Below are positions 17,854 through 31,200 of a DNA stretch of 61,256 nt, one piece after another. Each line of letters begins with the position of its first letter. The first letter of the stretch is position 1. Below the pieces are notes generated by a model that worked only from the letters and a program-made list of their open reading frames with translations, ran no database searches and was not told the origin of the DNA. Source of the DNA: Myxococcales bacterium (GTDB lineage Bacteria > Myxococcota_A > Polyangia > Haliangiales > Haliangiaceae); assembly GCA_947483555.1 (NCBI GenBank), contig CANKMW010000052.1, positions 1 to 61,256 on the forward strand, given 5' to 3'. Both the position numbers and the translations under genes were made by a program.

Positions 17854-20175
17854 CTAGCGGCTCTTCTTCGCGGCCGGGACCAGCTCGACGCTGCGCTCGA
17901 TCACCTCTCGCTTCGGCGCCGCCGACAGCGGCAGGCCGGGATCGCCGCCCTGCCGCCACTCCTCGGCGGTGATGCGGACGTAGCCGGGGACGTGATCGTC
18001 CTTGCTGACCCGCACCTCGTACGCCTGCCCGGCCTCGATCCCGCTCAGCTCCATCGTGTTGGTCACGCCGACCAGCAGCCAGACCGCCGCGCCGGCAGGC
18101 TTCGACTCGGCGTGGAGCGAACCGGCGCCATCGACCAGACCGGCGCGGTCGGTCGCCGGCGGCTCGAGCGGCATCGCCGGCAGCGGCGGCTGGTTGTCGC
18201 CCGCCTCGAGCGTGACGGCGACCGACGCCCGCAGCTCCTCCGGCTTGCCCTTCCAGCCGCTGCCGCCGACGCGGACGTCCTGGGTCTTGTGGCCCTCGAG
18301 CTCGACCCGCATCTCCCACACGCTCATGGTCTTGAGCGAGATCGAGTCGAACGGGGTCCGGCCGAGCAAGAGCCAGACCGCGGCGCCATCGGGCGTCGAG
18401 GTCACGCGGATCGATCCCGGATCGGCCTGTTCGGCGCGCAGCCGTCGCTCGAGGTCGGCGGTCTCCTGGTCCTGCTTGGCGCGCGCCGCGGCCGCGGATT
18501 TCTCGCCGGCGTTCAGGGTCTCGCCCTGCCGGCGCAGCACGAAGAACAACACCACGCCGCCGGCGAGCAGGACCAGCAGCCCGATCCAGGTCCACAGCGG
18601 GCTGCGGCCCAGGTTCGGAACCTCGACCGGCTGGACCTCGTCGGCCGGCTTGACGAAGCGCATCCGCGGCGCCTCGGGCAGCACCGCCGGCGGTGCCGCC
18701 GGCAGCAGCGCCGCGCCAACGGCATCGTCGATGAGCTGGGGCGGTGGCGTCGCCTCGGGGTTGTGCCGCGGGCGGGTCTTCTCGACCAGGCGCGACGGCT
18801 GGGGTGCGGGCTCGACGCGTCGCGGTGCCGGCCGCAGCTCGGCCGCCGCCTCCCGCGTGAGCGTGCCGGGTTCGTCGGGTTGCGGGGCCGGCAGCGGCGT
18901 CGCCTCGGCGAGATCGCCAGCGCGACTCCCGTCGGGGTCGACGATGTTGGTCACGCTCTCGGCGTCCTCGAGCTCGATCAACTCCGAGATCGGATCGCGC
19001 GCGACCTGGCCGCGCGGCTCGTCGACGACCGTGAGCGGACCGTCGGAGGTCGAGTCCTCGAGCTCCGACAGCACCGAGTCGAGCGCCTGCCGCGCCGGCC
19101 GTCGACCCGCGTGGGCCTGGGCCATGCCCTCGAGCTGCGCCTCGAGCGGATCCGAGGTGACCGGGTCGCCGCCGCCGCTGCCGCCACCACTGCGGGAGCC
19201 GCCGCTCTCATCAAATCCGCCGCCGACGCTGCCGATGCCGCCGCCGAGCCCGGCGTGGGTCGGCCGCGTGACATCGACCGCGCCGCTGAGGCTGGCCAGC
19301 AGGTCCTCGGTGGCGGCGTCGAGGTTGCTCTCCGGGGCCGGCGACAGATCCTGGACCAGGCGCGCCACCTCGGCAGCCGTCGCGCTCTCCCAGCGGTCGT
19401 CCTCGAGCGCCTCGGCGAGGTTCTCCTGCAACTCGATGGCGTTGCCGAAGCGGCGGGCGAGATCGGTATCGAGCGCGCGTTGTACCAGGCGTTCGATCGC
19501 CGCCGACGTGTTGAGCGAGCCCGGCGGCAGCTCGCCGCTCAGCATCGCGAACAGGAGGGCGCCGACCGCGTAGACGTCGCATGCCGGCCCCGGTGGGTCG
19601 CCGAGCGCGAGCTCGGGTGCCAGGTAGCCGGCCAGGCCCTTGAGCGGCAAGGCTTCGGAACCGGCAGCGGTGGCGGTCATCGCGGCATGCCCGACGGCGA
19701 AGTCGGTGACCCGCACCGCGCCATCGCGGTCGATCATGATGCTGCGCGGATGGAGCGCGCCGTGCACGATGCCGACGGCGTGGGCGGTGGCCAGGCCATC
19801 GACGACCGCCCGCGCGATCGCGGTGGCGACCCGCGGCGGCAACTTGCCATCGCGCGACCTCGACCGCGTCAGGACGTCGGCCAGCGACGTGGCCCCGAGC
19901 AGGCCGTCGGTGACCACGACCAGGCTCTTGCCGTCGTGAGCCACCAGCACGGTCCCGACCACCGCGCGGTGCTGGAAGGCGTTGAGCAACGGCGCCGTCC
20001 CGCGGGCCAGCGCCTCGGCGAAATGACCATCGCTGGCCAGGCGGGGGTCGACCACCAGCAGCGTGACGTCGCGCTTGCCCTCCGAGGCCCGGAAGACCTC
20101 GCCGTACAGGCCCGGCGCCACACGCTCGCCGAGCGTGTAGCCAGCGAGCGTTCGAACCCCCGACGGGCGTGCCAC
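17854..20175 (-). CDS. Membrane Ser/Thr pseudokinase with extracytoplasmic PEGA-like repeats
   Basis: 773 residues from the GTG at 20175, chosen because a consensus TATAGT (minus strand, 20187-20182) ends six bases before it. The kinase fold is clear (GYTLGERVAPGLYGEVFRA ... GLAGYLAPELALGDPPGPACDVYAVGALLF, in pieces), but catalytic positions are lost: the VAIK lysine strand reads VTLLVV, HRDLKPxN is HGALHPRS and DFG is DFAVG. A linker of roughly 290 residues leads to one transmembrane helix (about 525-546) and an outside domain with two PEGA-like units (GSIRVTSTPDGAAVWLLL and GSLHAESKPAGAAVWLLV). It should sense or scaffold, not phosphorylate. It is first in the operon. Confidence 0.85.
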   Translation of the reverse strand: MARPSGVRTLAGYTLGERVAPGLYGEVFRASEGKRDVTLLVVDPRLASDGHFAEALARGTAPLLNAFQHRAVVGTVLVAHDGKSLVVVTDGLLGATSLADVLTRSRSRDGKLPPRVATAIARAVVDGLATAHAVGIVHGALHPRSIMIDRDGAVRVTDFAVGHAAMTATAAGSEALPLKGLAGYLAPELALGDPPGPACDVYAVGALLFAMLSGELPPGSLNTSAAIERLVQRALDTDLARRFGNAIELQENLAEALEDDRWESATAAEVARLVQDLSPAPESNLDAATEDLLASLSGAVDVTRPTHAGLGGGIGSVGGGFDESGGSRSGGGSGGGDPVTSDPLEAQLEGMAQAHAGRRPARQALDSVLSELEDSTSDGPLTVVDEPRGQVARDPISELIELEDAESVTNIVDPDGSRAGDLAEATPLPAPQPDEPGTLTREAAAELRPAPRRVEPAPQPSRLVEKTRPRHNPEATPPPQLIDDAVGAALLPAAPPAVLPEAPRMRFVKPADEVQPVEVPNLGRSPLWTWIGLLVLLAGGVVLFFVLRRQGETLNAGEKSAAAARAKQDQETADLERRLRAEQADPGSIRVTSTPDGAAVWLLLGRTPFDSISLKTMSVWEMRVELEGHKTQDVRVGGSGWKGKPEELRASVAVTLEAGDNQPPLPAMPLEPPATDRAGLVDGAGSLHAESKPAGAAVWLLVGVTNTMELSGIEAGQAYEVRVSKDDHVPGYVRITAEEWRQGGDPGLPLSAAPKREVIERSVELVPAAKKSR

Positions 20176-20181
20176 GGCCAC

Positions 20182-20187
20182 ACTATA
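20182..20187 (-). promoter_or_regulatory. -10 element TATAGT of the pseudokinase operon
   Basis: TATAGT on the minus strand, one of the closest matches to the sigma70 -10 consensus in this window, ending six bases before the GTG start at 20175. No good -35 is seen 17 bases further up. The spacing predicts a leaderless mRNA for the operon. Confidence 0.5.
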
Positions 20188-20343
20188 TCGGAGGTCGCAC
20201 CGCGTTGGCGCCGCAGTCGCTTCGATCTGCGACCCAGACGAAGACCGACCTCGCACGTCACCAGTGACCCCGAACACCCAGCGGCATTCTTGAACGCTCG
20301 CGGTCGCTCGCGATCGCAGTCGCCGTGCTAAACGCGAGGTGGC

Positions 20344-21740
<1,397 letters not shown>

Positions 21741-21741
<1 letters not shown>

Positions 21742-22313
21742 TGCCAGCGGCCGGCGACGCCCGCGGCTGGCTCGACGTCGTCGAGGCGACCCTGGTGGCG
21801 CGCGCCCTGTCGCGGCCGGTGCCGCCGACCAGCCTCACGCCGGCCCAGGCGCTGGCCGCCCGCGCCGCGGTGGCCGCCAAGTTCCTGGCGGTCGGGACGC
21901 CGCGCACGCTCGGCCTGGTCGGCGCCGGCGAGCTCGCGCCGCTGATCGTGGCCGCCCAGTGCGCCTACGCCGCGCCGCGCGAGCTGCGAGTCTTCGAGGC
22001 GCTGCCGGTCGAGGCCGCGCGCACCGCCAACCGCGTCGACGGCCGCGTCGTGTCGCTGGCCGAGGCCTGCGCGTGCGACATCGTGGTCGCCTGCGGCCGC
22101 GCCAGCGTGCGCCGCGAGTGGGTGCGCGGCGGCACGCTGGTCACCGCGCTCGACGCCGAGGTCGCGCTCGATCCGGCGCTGCTCGCCATCGCCCACGTCT
22201 ACGGCGACGCTGCGCCGCCCGGGGTGCGCCTGATCGCCTCGCTGGGCGCGGTCGCCGCCGGCCTGGTCGACGGCCGCACGCTCGACGAGATCACGGTGTT
22301 GCTCGCGGATTGA
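21741..22313 (+). CDS. Short ornithine cyclodeaminase/mu-crystallin-like protein
   Basis: 190 residues, starting in the asnS stop (TGATG). It carries ARAAVAAKFLAVG, then the dinucleotide-binding LGLVGAGELAPLIVAAQ, CDIVVACGRASVR and a C-terminal GLVDGRTLDEITVLL, which together match the Rossmann half of the ornithine cyclodeaminase family. Typical members are about 320 residues with a longer N-terminal catalytic half; here only about 40 residues precede the Rossmann part, so substrate-site residues are probably missing. It may be a degraded or repurposed paralogue. Coupling to asnS appears positional, not metabolic. Confidence 0.65.
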
Positions 22314-22330
22314 CGGGCCCTGGCTCGGGC

Positions 22331-23356
22331 CTACCAGCTGCCCTGGATCCGGCCCATGAAGTCGTACGGGTAGCCCAGCTCGAAGGCGCTGGCGTCGTCG
22401 AGCCGCTGCATGGCCGCGGCGGGCAGCTTGAGCGTCGCGGCGGGCAGGTTGTCGTCGACCTGGGCCACGGAACGGGCGCCGAAGATCACGCTCGTGACCT
22501 GCGGCTTGTGCAGCAGCCACGCCAGCGCCACCTGGGCCGGCGTCGCGTTGACCTCCTCGGCGACCGCACACACCGCCTCGATGATGGCCCAGTTGCGCGG
22601 CGTGTCGTAGCGGCCCCAGCGATCCTTCCACACCTCGAGGCGCGTCCCGGCCGGCGCCGGCGCGTCCTTGCGGTACTTGCCCGACAGGAAGCCGCCGGCG
22701 AGCGGCGACCACGGCAACAGCCCCAGGCCCCATTGCCGGCACAGCGGCACGTGCTCGCGTTCCAGCTCGCGGGCCACCAGGCTGTACTGCGCCTGCAGCG
22801 TCACGAACCGCTCGCGGCCCTGCGACTTCGACAGCCACAGGCTGTCGGCCAGCCGGTAGGCGGCGTAGTTCGAGCAGCCGACGTACAGCACCTTGCCGGC
22901 GCGCACCAGATCGTCGAGGGCGCGGACGGTCTCCTCCTCGGGGACGGTGATGTCCTGCATGTGAATCTGGTAGAGGTCGATGCGGTCGGTCTTGAGCCGC
23001 AGCAGGCTGTCCTCGACGCAGCGCACGATGCGATAGCGCGACCCGCCGGCGCGGTTGGGCCCGTCGCCCATCGTGAAGCGGAACTTGGTGGCCAGCACGA
23101 CCTTGTCGCGCTTGCCGCCGCCCAGGAACCAGTGGCCGAGCACCCGCTCGCTGAGACCGTCCTGGCCATAGACGTCGGCGGTGTCGACGAAGTTGATGCC
23201 AGCGTCGATCGCCCGATCCATGATCGCCAGCGCGGTGCGCTCGTCGCAACTGACGTTGTGCATGAACGACTTGTCGTCGGCGTCGCCGAACGTCATCGTG
23301 CCCAGGCACAAGGCCGAGACCTTGACGCCACTCGATCCGAGGTTGCGGTATTCCAT
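22331..23356 (-). CDS. Aldo/keto reductase
   Basis: 341 residues. An NAD(P)H-dependent (beta/alpha)8 oxidoreductase with the complete catalytic tetrad: D58 and Y63 in FVDTADVYG, K91 in LATKF and H132 in YQIHMQD. The N-terminus YRNLGSSGVKVSALCLGTM and the C-terminal VIFGARSVAQVDDNL are typical of the AKR11/12-like group (YajO/Tas-like). Substrate unknown. The ATG at 23356 lies eight bases after TAGACT on the minus strand. It is convergent with the short OCD-like gene and divergent from the HAD phosphatase. Confidence 0.93.
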   Translation of the reverse strand: MEYRNLGSSGVKVSALCLGTMTFGDADDKSFMHNVSCDERTALAIMDRAIDAGINFVDTADVYGQDGLSERVLGHWFLGGGKRDKVVLATKFRFTMGDGPNRAGGSRYRIVRCVEDSLLRLKTDRIDLYQIHMQDITVPEEETVRALDDLVRAGKVLYVGCSNYAAYRLADSLWLSKSQGRERFVTLQAQYSLVARELEREHVPLCRQWGLGLLPWSPLAGGFLSGKYRKDAPAPAGTRLEVWKDRWGRYDTPRNWAIIEAVCAVAEEVNATPAQVALAWLLHKPQVTSVIFGARSVAQVDDNLPAATLKLPAAAMQRLDDASAFELGYPYDFMGRIQGSW

Positions 23357-23421
23357 CGCCGCGGAGTCTAGCGCTGGATCGCCACGCCGTTCACCGCCAC
23401 TCCCGGTTATGGTCGGCGGCG

Positions 23422-24066
23422 GTGGGCTCCATCCAGGCCGTGATCTTCGATCTCGACGGCACGCTCGTCGACAGCCTCGACGACATCGCGGCCGCGCTCG
23501 GCGCCGCGCTCGGCGACGTCGGGCTGGCGGCGCCGCCGGTCGAGCTGGTGCGGGGCTGGATCGGCAATGGCGCCCACAGCCTGGTGCGCTGTGCGGTCGA
23601 TGGCCGCGCCGACGTCGACGCGGTGCTGGCCAGCTTCCGCGACCGCTACCGGGCCAGCCCGGTCGTGCACAGCCGCCTCTACGACGGGCTGCCCGCCGCG
23701 CTCGACGCCCTGGCGGCGCCCGGCCGCTCGTTCGCGGTGCTCTCCAACAAGCCCCACGAGCTGACCCGTGTCATCACCGATCGCCTGCTGGCGGCGTGGC
23801 CGTTCGCCGCCGTCTTCGGCCAGCGCCCCGGGGTGCCGCTCAAGCCCGACCCGACCGCGGCGCTGATCGCCGCCGAGGAGCTCGGGGTGGCGCCGGCACG
23901 GTGCGCGTTCGTCGGCGACTCGGCGATCGACGTCGAGACCGCCCGCGGTGCCGGCATGCGGGCGATCGCGGTGAGCTGGGGCTTTCGCGACCGCGCCGAG
24001 CTCGAGGCCGCGCGCCCCGACGCCATCGCCGATCGCCCCGACCAGCTGCCCGCCGCCGTGGCCTGA
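23422..24066 (+). CDS. HAD-family phosphatase, phosphoglycolate-phosphatase-like
   Basis: 214 residues, GTG start with TATGGT eight bases upstream. Motif I is FDLDGTLVDS (nucleophile D10, acid/base D12), motif II is VLSNK, the lysine is in PLKPDP and motif IV is VGDSAIDVETARGAGM, so all four HAD motifs are present with an alpha-helical C1 cap. The closest types are phosphoglycolate phosphatase (gph) and related small-molecule phosphatases; the exact substrate cannot be decided. Single gene. Confidence 0.88.
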   Translation: MGSIQAVIFDLDGTLVDSLDDIAAALGAALGDVGLAAPPVELVRGWIGNGAHSLVRCAVDGRADVDAVLASFRDRYRASPVVHSRLYDGLPAALDALAAPGRSFAVLSNKPHELTRVITDRLLAAWPFAAVFGQRPGVPLKPDPTAALIAAEELGVAPARCAFVGDSAIDVETARGAGMRAIAVSWGFRDRAELEAARPDAIADRPDQLPAAVA

Positions 24067-24294
24067 CGCCGACACGACCCGCCGCTGCCCTTCGAGCTCA
24101 GCCGCGACCCGTTCAACCACACCTCGAGACCTACAGCCAGCTACACCGGGAGGAACCGGGGGTCGTCCCCGACCCCGACCACGCCCAGGTCTCGACGGTG
24201 TTCTCCGGGATCCCGGCCGGGACCGTGCCGGCGCTGACCAAACCATGACAGAGCCCTCGCCGGGCCATCGCACGGGCCGCGCTACACGGGATGG
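24067..24294. other. Intergenic stretch, possible frameshifted coding remnant
   Basis: In the plus strand a segment with strong third-position GC (PPLPFELSRDPFNHT at about 24080-24123) appears to continue after a frame change as HLETYSQLHREEPGVVPD and on to a TGA at 24246-24248. The codon bias suggests old coding sequence, but I recognise no family. Otherwise only the TACACG box of the desaturase gene (24283-24288) is notable. Confidence 0.3.
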
Positions 24295-25212
<918 letters not shown>

Positions 25213-25299
25213 GGTTCGGCGAAGCGGGCGAGACTGCCCAAGAATCGGGCGCCGGCACGGGCACGGGCCGGGGCCCGGGTGTTACGATCGCGCGCGCGG

Positions 25300-28200
25300 A
25301 TGCCCCAGCGTCAGGACGAGACCCCGACCCGACCGACCCCGTTCGCGGTCGCCGACGTCGAGGCGTTCCGCAGCGATCCGCGTGATGGCGCCCGGTTCGC
25401 CGCGCTGCGCCAGAGCTTGCGCGACGGTGGCCAGGGCGCCGCGCTGGCCGACATCTGCGAGCTGCGGGCGCCGTTCGAGGCCAACCCGGCCAAGGCCGCC
25501 GAGATCTGGGCCGAGGCTGGCGAGGCGCGCGCGGTCCTCAACCAGCTCGCGCTCGCCGAGCGTGACTTGCGCGCCGCGTGCGCGCTCGATGCCGCCAACG
25601 AACGCGCGTGCGCGCGCCTGACCGAGATGTTCATGACCGCCGGCAAGTTCGCCGAGGCCGGTGACATCCTGGAAGGCGAGCTCGACGAGGTGAGCCGCCG
25701 CGCCGAGCAACAGAAGGGCCGACCCGCGCCTGCCGATCGCGCCGGTGCCGCCCGGCGCGCCCACCTCCACCGTCAGGCGGCGCAGCTGTGGGACGAACAG
25801 CTCGGCCGCGTCGACCGCGCGCTGTTCCACTGGCAGCGCGCCTGGCAGCTCGAGCCCGAACGCACCGACGCGCTGGCCGCAGCGCGCCGGCTCTACGCCT
25901 CGCTGGGCGACGACGCGATGGTGGCCAAGCTGTACCGGGCCGAGCTCGACGTGCTGGGCGACCGCGCGCCGGCGCCGGGCCGCGCCGCGCTGTGGCTGGC
26001 CCTCGGCAAGATCGAGCTCCGGCGCGGCGATGGCAAGGCGGCGGCCGCCGGCCTCGAGAAGGCGCTGCGGCTCGACGCTGCGGCGCCGGGTGCGCGCGAA
26101 GCGCTCGCCGAGGTCTACGGCAGCGACGCCTGGACCCAGGCGGCCGAAGATGCCGCGGCCGGTCCGCGCAAGGCGGCGGCGCTCTACGTCGAGCTCGGCC
26201 GGCAAGCGCTCACCGCGGGCGATGCCGAAGCCGGGCTGGGCTTCTTGCGCCGCGCGGTCGGCGTCGATCCCTACGATCGCACCGCCGGCGCCGCGCTCGA
26301 ACAGGCGCTGCGAACCGCCGGTCGCTGGGACGAGCTCGAGCGGCTGCTCGGCCAGCGGGCCTCGCTCACCGAGGACGATCCCGAGCGCGCCGCGCTGCTG
26401 CGCCGCCGCATCGAGCTGTTCGACGAGGAACGTCCGGATCGCGGACAGCTGATCGCCGCGCTCACCGAGCTGACCGAGCTCGAGCCGCCCCGGGGCCCCG
26501 CCACCCAGCGGCTGCGGGTGCTGCTGCACGAGGATCAACGCTGGCGAGATCTGGCGGCGCTGATCGAACGCGACCTGGCATCGATCACGGCGGCGGTCGC
26601 TCCCGGCGACGACACCGGCGACGACACCGACGCCCAGGTGGCCGAGATCCTCGAGCTGGCGGTGCTGACCCGCGAGCACCTCAACGAGAAGGACAAGGCC
26701 GCCGAGCTGCTCCACCGCGCGCTCTCGATCGACCCGACCAACGAGGACGCGCTGGCCCGCTACGTCGAGCACTTCCGCGAGCGCCGCGACTTCCGCGGCC
26801 TGGCCGACCTGTACGAGTTCTCGCTCGAGAACGCCCGCGACGCCGGCGCCACGCCCGCCGAGCTGATGCGCCGCCTCGAGGAGATCGCCCAGATCTGCGA
26901 GCTGCGGCTGGGTGACGTCCCGCGCGCCCTCGACACCTGGCGCCGGATCGAGGATCTCGAGCCCGGCAGCCCCAAGGCCCGCGAGGCCGTCCGTCGGCTG
27001 TCGGCGCGCGCCAAGATGTGGGAGCAGCTGGTCGCCGTGCTCGACGGCGAGGCCCAGGCCGCGCAATCCAGCGGCGAGCGCGCCGACACCCTGCGCCGGA
27101 TCGCCCAGACCTACCGTGAACGCCAGGTCGAGCCCCGGCGGGCGATCGCGCTGTACGAGGAAGTGATCGAGCTGCGCCCCGATGACGATGGCGCGCTCAA
27201 GGCCCTGGCCGAGCTCTACGAACGCGAGGGCGACGACGCCGGGCTCGCCCGCACCCTGCGCCGCCAGCTCGAGCTCGACGCCCGCCGCCTGATCGCCGAG
27301 ATGCAGGCGGCCGGAAAACCACCCACCGCCGCCCGCGAGTGGCCGGTCGGCAAGCGGGTCGAGCGCCTGACCGCGCTCCGCCGCCTGGGCACGATGTGCG
27401 AGTCGCGGCTCGGCGACGCCGACGGCGTGGTGTTCGCGTGCGGCGGCGTCCTCGAGATCCTGCCCGGCGACCGCGACGCGCTCGATCGCATGGAGCGCGT
27501 GCTCGAGCAGGCCGGCGATGTCGAGCGCCTGGTCCAGACCCTCGAGTACCACGCCGCCAGCGCCACCGGCCCCGCCGAGCGGGCCAAGGTCTTGCGCCGC
27601 CTGGCCCGCATGGCCGCCGAGACCGGCGACGATGCCCGCGCGCTCGATCGCTGGGAGCAGGCGCTGCGCGCCGCGCCCACCGACGAAGAGATCCTGTCCG
27701 CGGTCGCCGACCTCTACGAACGCGGCCAGCGCTGGGGCGAGCTGGCCGGCGTGCTCGAGCGGCTCGACGCGGTCCGCTATCCGGGCGCCGCCACGCCGCC
27801 GACGCCGGGGTCGGCGCAGGCGGCGCTGCGCGCCAGCGATCTGGCCCGCTACGCCCGGGTCGTCGACGAACGGCTCGGCGATGGCCAGCGCGCCATCAAG
27901 GCCTGGGAACGCTTGCGCACCGTGACGCCCCGCGATCGCGGCGCCCTCGACGCCCTGGCCCGCCTGTACCGGGCGGTGGCGCGCTTCCGCGAGCTGGCCG
28001 AGATCCTCGCCGTGCACGTCGATGTCTTCGCGGTCGACGACGTGCCGCGCGCCACCGCCGCCGCCCGCGAGCGCGCCGAGGTGCTGGCCGAGCGGCTGGG
28101 CGCCACCGAGGACGCGATCCGCCAGCTCGAGCGGCTGGTCGCCGACCTCGATCCGACCGATCTCGACGCCCACACCATGCTGCGCCGCCTGCACGAGGCG

Positions 28201-31200
28201 CGCGGTGACTACCACGCCGCGGTTCGGGTCGCCGAGCGCGAGCTCTACCTGGCCGCCGAGCCGGCCGCCAAGGTGGTCCGCGCGCTCGAGATCGGCGTGG
28301 TCTGTCGCGATCGGCTCGGTGATCCGGCGCGCGCGCTGCAGGCCTACGAGCGCGTGCTGTCGCTCGATCCACACCACGACGAAGCCCTGTCGGCGGCCGC
28401 CGACCTCCACGAGCGACTCGGTGACTGGAAGGCGGCGGTCCGCGTGCTCGAGCGCCGCCTCGGCCGCATCGAGGACGCCCGTGCCCGCCGCAGCCTGCTC
28501 GGCCGGCTGGCCGCGCTCACCGCCGAGAAGGTCGGCGACCACAAGGGCGGCTTCCGGTTCTGGCGCCGCGCCCACGACGAGGCGCCCGACGCCACCACGC
28601 TGGGCGAGCTCAAGCGCGCCGCCGAGGCCTACGGGCTGTGGCGCGAGCTGGCCGAGGTGTGGAGCGAGGAGCGGCGGCGCCTGCTCGCCGCCGGCGGTGG
28701 CGGCGTGCCGTCGGACGTCGAGGCCTACATCGCCGCCAGCCGCGAGCTGGCCCAGGTCTGCGAGCGTCGGCTCTCGGATCGCGGCAAGGCCATGACCGCC
28801 CTCCACGAGGCGATCGCCGTCGCGCCCCGCGACAGCGGGCTGATCAACGAGGCCGAGCGCCTCGCCGCCGAGGCCGATCAGCGACCGCTGTGGAAGCAGC
28901 TCGCCGACGGCTACGACCTCGCGCTCCGCGCCGCACCGGCCGCCGTCCGCGTCGAGCTGCACCAGAAGAAGTCGCGCACCCTCGACGAGCGGCTCGGCGA
29001 TCCCAAGGGCGCGGCCGCCGAGCTGGTGGCCGCGTTCTCGTGGGCTCCCGATCGCGATGATCTGCGGGCCGGCATGTACAAGCTGGCCGAGAAGAACCGG
29101 ACCTGGAACGACGTCATCGCGGTCGAGGGCGCGGTGGCCGAGCGCACCGACAAGGGCGAGCGCCTGGCGGCGCTGCGGCGCAAGGCACAGGTGATCGAGG
29201 ATCAGCTCAAGGATCTGCCGCGCGCGTTCCGCGTCCACCTGGTCGGCTTCCTGCTCGGCCCCGAGGACGCCGACACGCTGGCCCACCTGTGGCGGCTGGG
29301 CCGCGCCGTCGGCCGCTACCGCGAGGTCGATCGCACACCCAAGCCCGAACCGGCGTCGGCGATGGTCCACGGCGAGCGCGACGGTGACCCGCCGGCCCCG
29401 GCGCCGGTGGCGCGGCCGGCGCCGGCGTTGTTCACCACCACGCCGCGGGTACGGCGGCCATCGACCGAGGAGCTGGGCGACAGCGATCTGGGCCCGCGAC
29501 CGCGCGCCGCCGACGGTCCGGGTTCGGGCCCCGACCTCGACGTCCCCGACGAAGCCTCGCTGCGCGTCGGTGACTCGACGCAGCCCATCGATCTCGACGA
29601 GCTGATGCCGGCCGCGGGTGGGACCGGCCCGACGGCCACCCTCAAGCCGGGCACGATCACGATCGCGTCCACGCGCCCCGAGCGCAACGACAAGACCATG
29701 GAGCTCGACATCGCCGATCTGGCGCCGATGCCGCGCGGCGCTGGCAGCGGCGGCGGATCGCTGCCCGGGTTGCCCGGGGTGGGCTCGAGCCGTCCGCGCC
29801 TGCCGCCACCACCACCACGGACGCCCAAGATCGAGGCCCGGCCGGTCGGCGTGCGGCCCATGCCACCGCCGACGGCGCCGGCCCGCAAGGCGCAGGCGTC
29901 GGTCCGCCGGCCACCCCTGCCGCAGCTCCTGATCCGCGCCTACGAGTCGCCGTGGGAGGAGCTGGCGGCGGCGTACGACTCGCTGCCGGCCGCCGACCCG
30001 CCGGCGCGCGCCCGCTGGCTCTACCGTGCCGCCGACGCGTGGGAGAACGGCGCCCACGATATCCCGCGCGCCTTCGACACCCTGGCCCGCGCCCTCGACC
30101 GCATCAACCAGCCCGTCGCCGGCGTCGTCCCGCCGACCGGCAGTGACGCCGAAGCTCGGGCTCGTCTGCACCGCCTGGCCGCCGATCACGAATCGTGGGA
30201 CCGCCTCGCCGAGCTCTACGAAGCGCTGGCCGAGGACGCCCACACCGCCGAGGCCGCCGCCGACGTGTTGATGGAGGTCGCCGCGATCCGCGATCGCCAG
30301 GGCCAGCCGGCGCGTGCCGAAGCGCAGTACCGGCGCATCCTCGGCATGCGCCCCGACGACGGCTCGGCGCGGGCCAAGCTCGAGGCGCTCTACCGCACCG
30401 GTGGTCGCTGGGTCGAGCTCGCGGCCTCGCTCGAGGAGCGGACCGATCCACGGCTGGGCAGCGCGGCGCCCGAGGCCGAGCGACCGGCGCTGCTCCGCGA
30501 GCTGGCGGCGATCTACGTCGATCACCTCGCCCATCCCCACGACGGCATCGATACGCTCGAGCGGCTGCGCCAGCTGGCGCCCACCGATGTCGGGGTGCTC
30601 AAGGATCTGGGCGCGCTCTACACCCGCGTCGGCCGCTGGAGCAAGGTCATCGAGACCCACGCCCGGATCGGCGAGATCGCCGAGAGCACCAGCGAAGCCC
30701 GCGACGCGATGCGCAAGGTGGCCGTGATCTACGAGACCGAGCTCGAGCTGCCCGAGCGCGCCATCGACACCTACCAGCACCTGGTCGCGCAGTGGCCCGA
30801 TGACACCGACGCGTTTGCCGCGCTCGACCGGCTCTGCGAGACCCAGGCCCGGTGGACCGATCTGGTCGAGGTCCTGCGCCGCCGATCCGCGCTCGCCACC
30901 TCGCCCGAGGATCGGGCGCGGCTGCTGGCCCGACGCGCCGGCGTGCTGCTCGACTGGTTGAACGCGCCCGAGGAGGCCGCCGCCGCCCTGCGCCACGCCC
31001 GCACCATCCTTCCCGACGATGGCGTGCTCGCCGATCGGCTGGTCTCCGCGCTCTACCTGGCCGCGCGTCACCGCGAGGCCGCCGCGGTGCTCGAGGGTCG
31101 CATCGCGGTCGCCGACCAGCGTGGGCTTGGAGCCGGCGAGCTGGCCGCGCTGCACATCCGCCTGGCACAGGTCCGCGCCGAAGGGCTCGGCGACGTCGCC

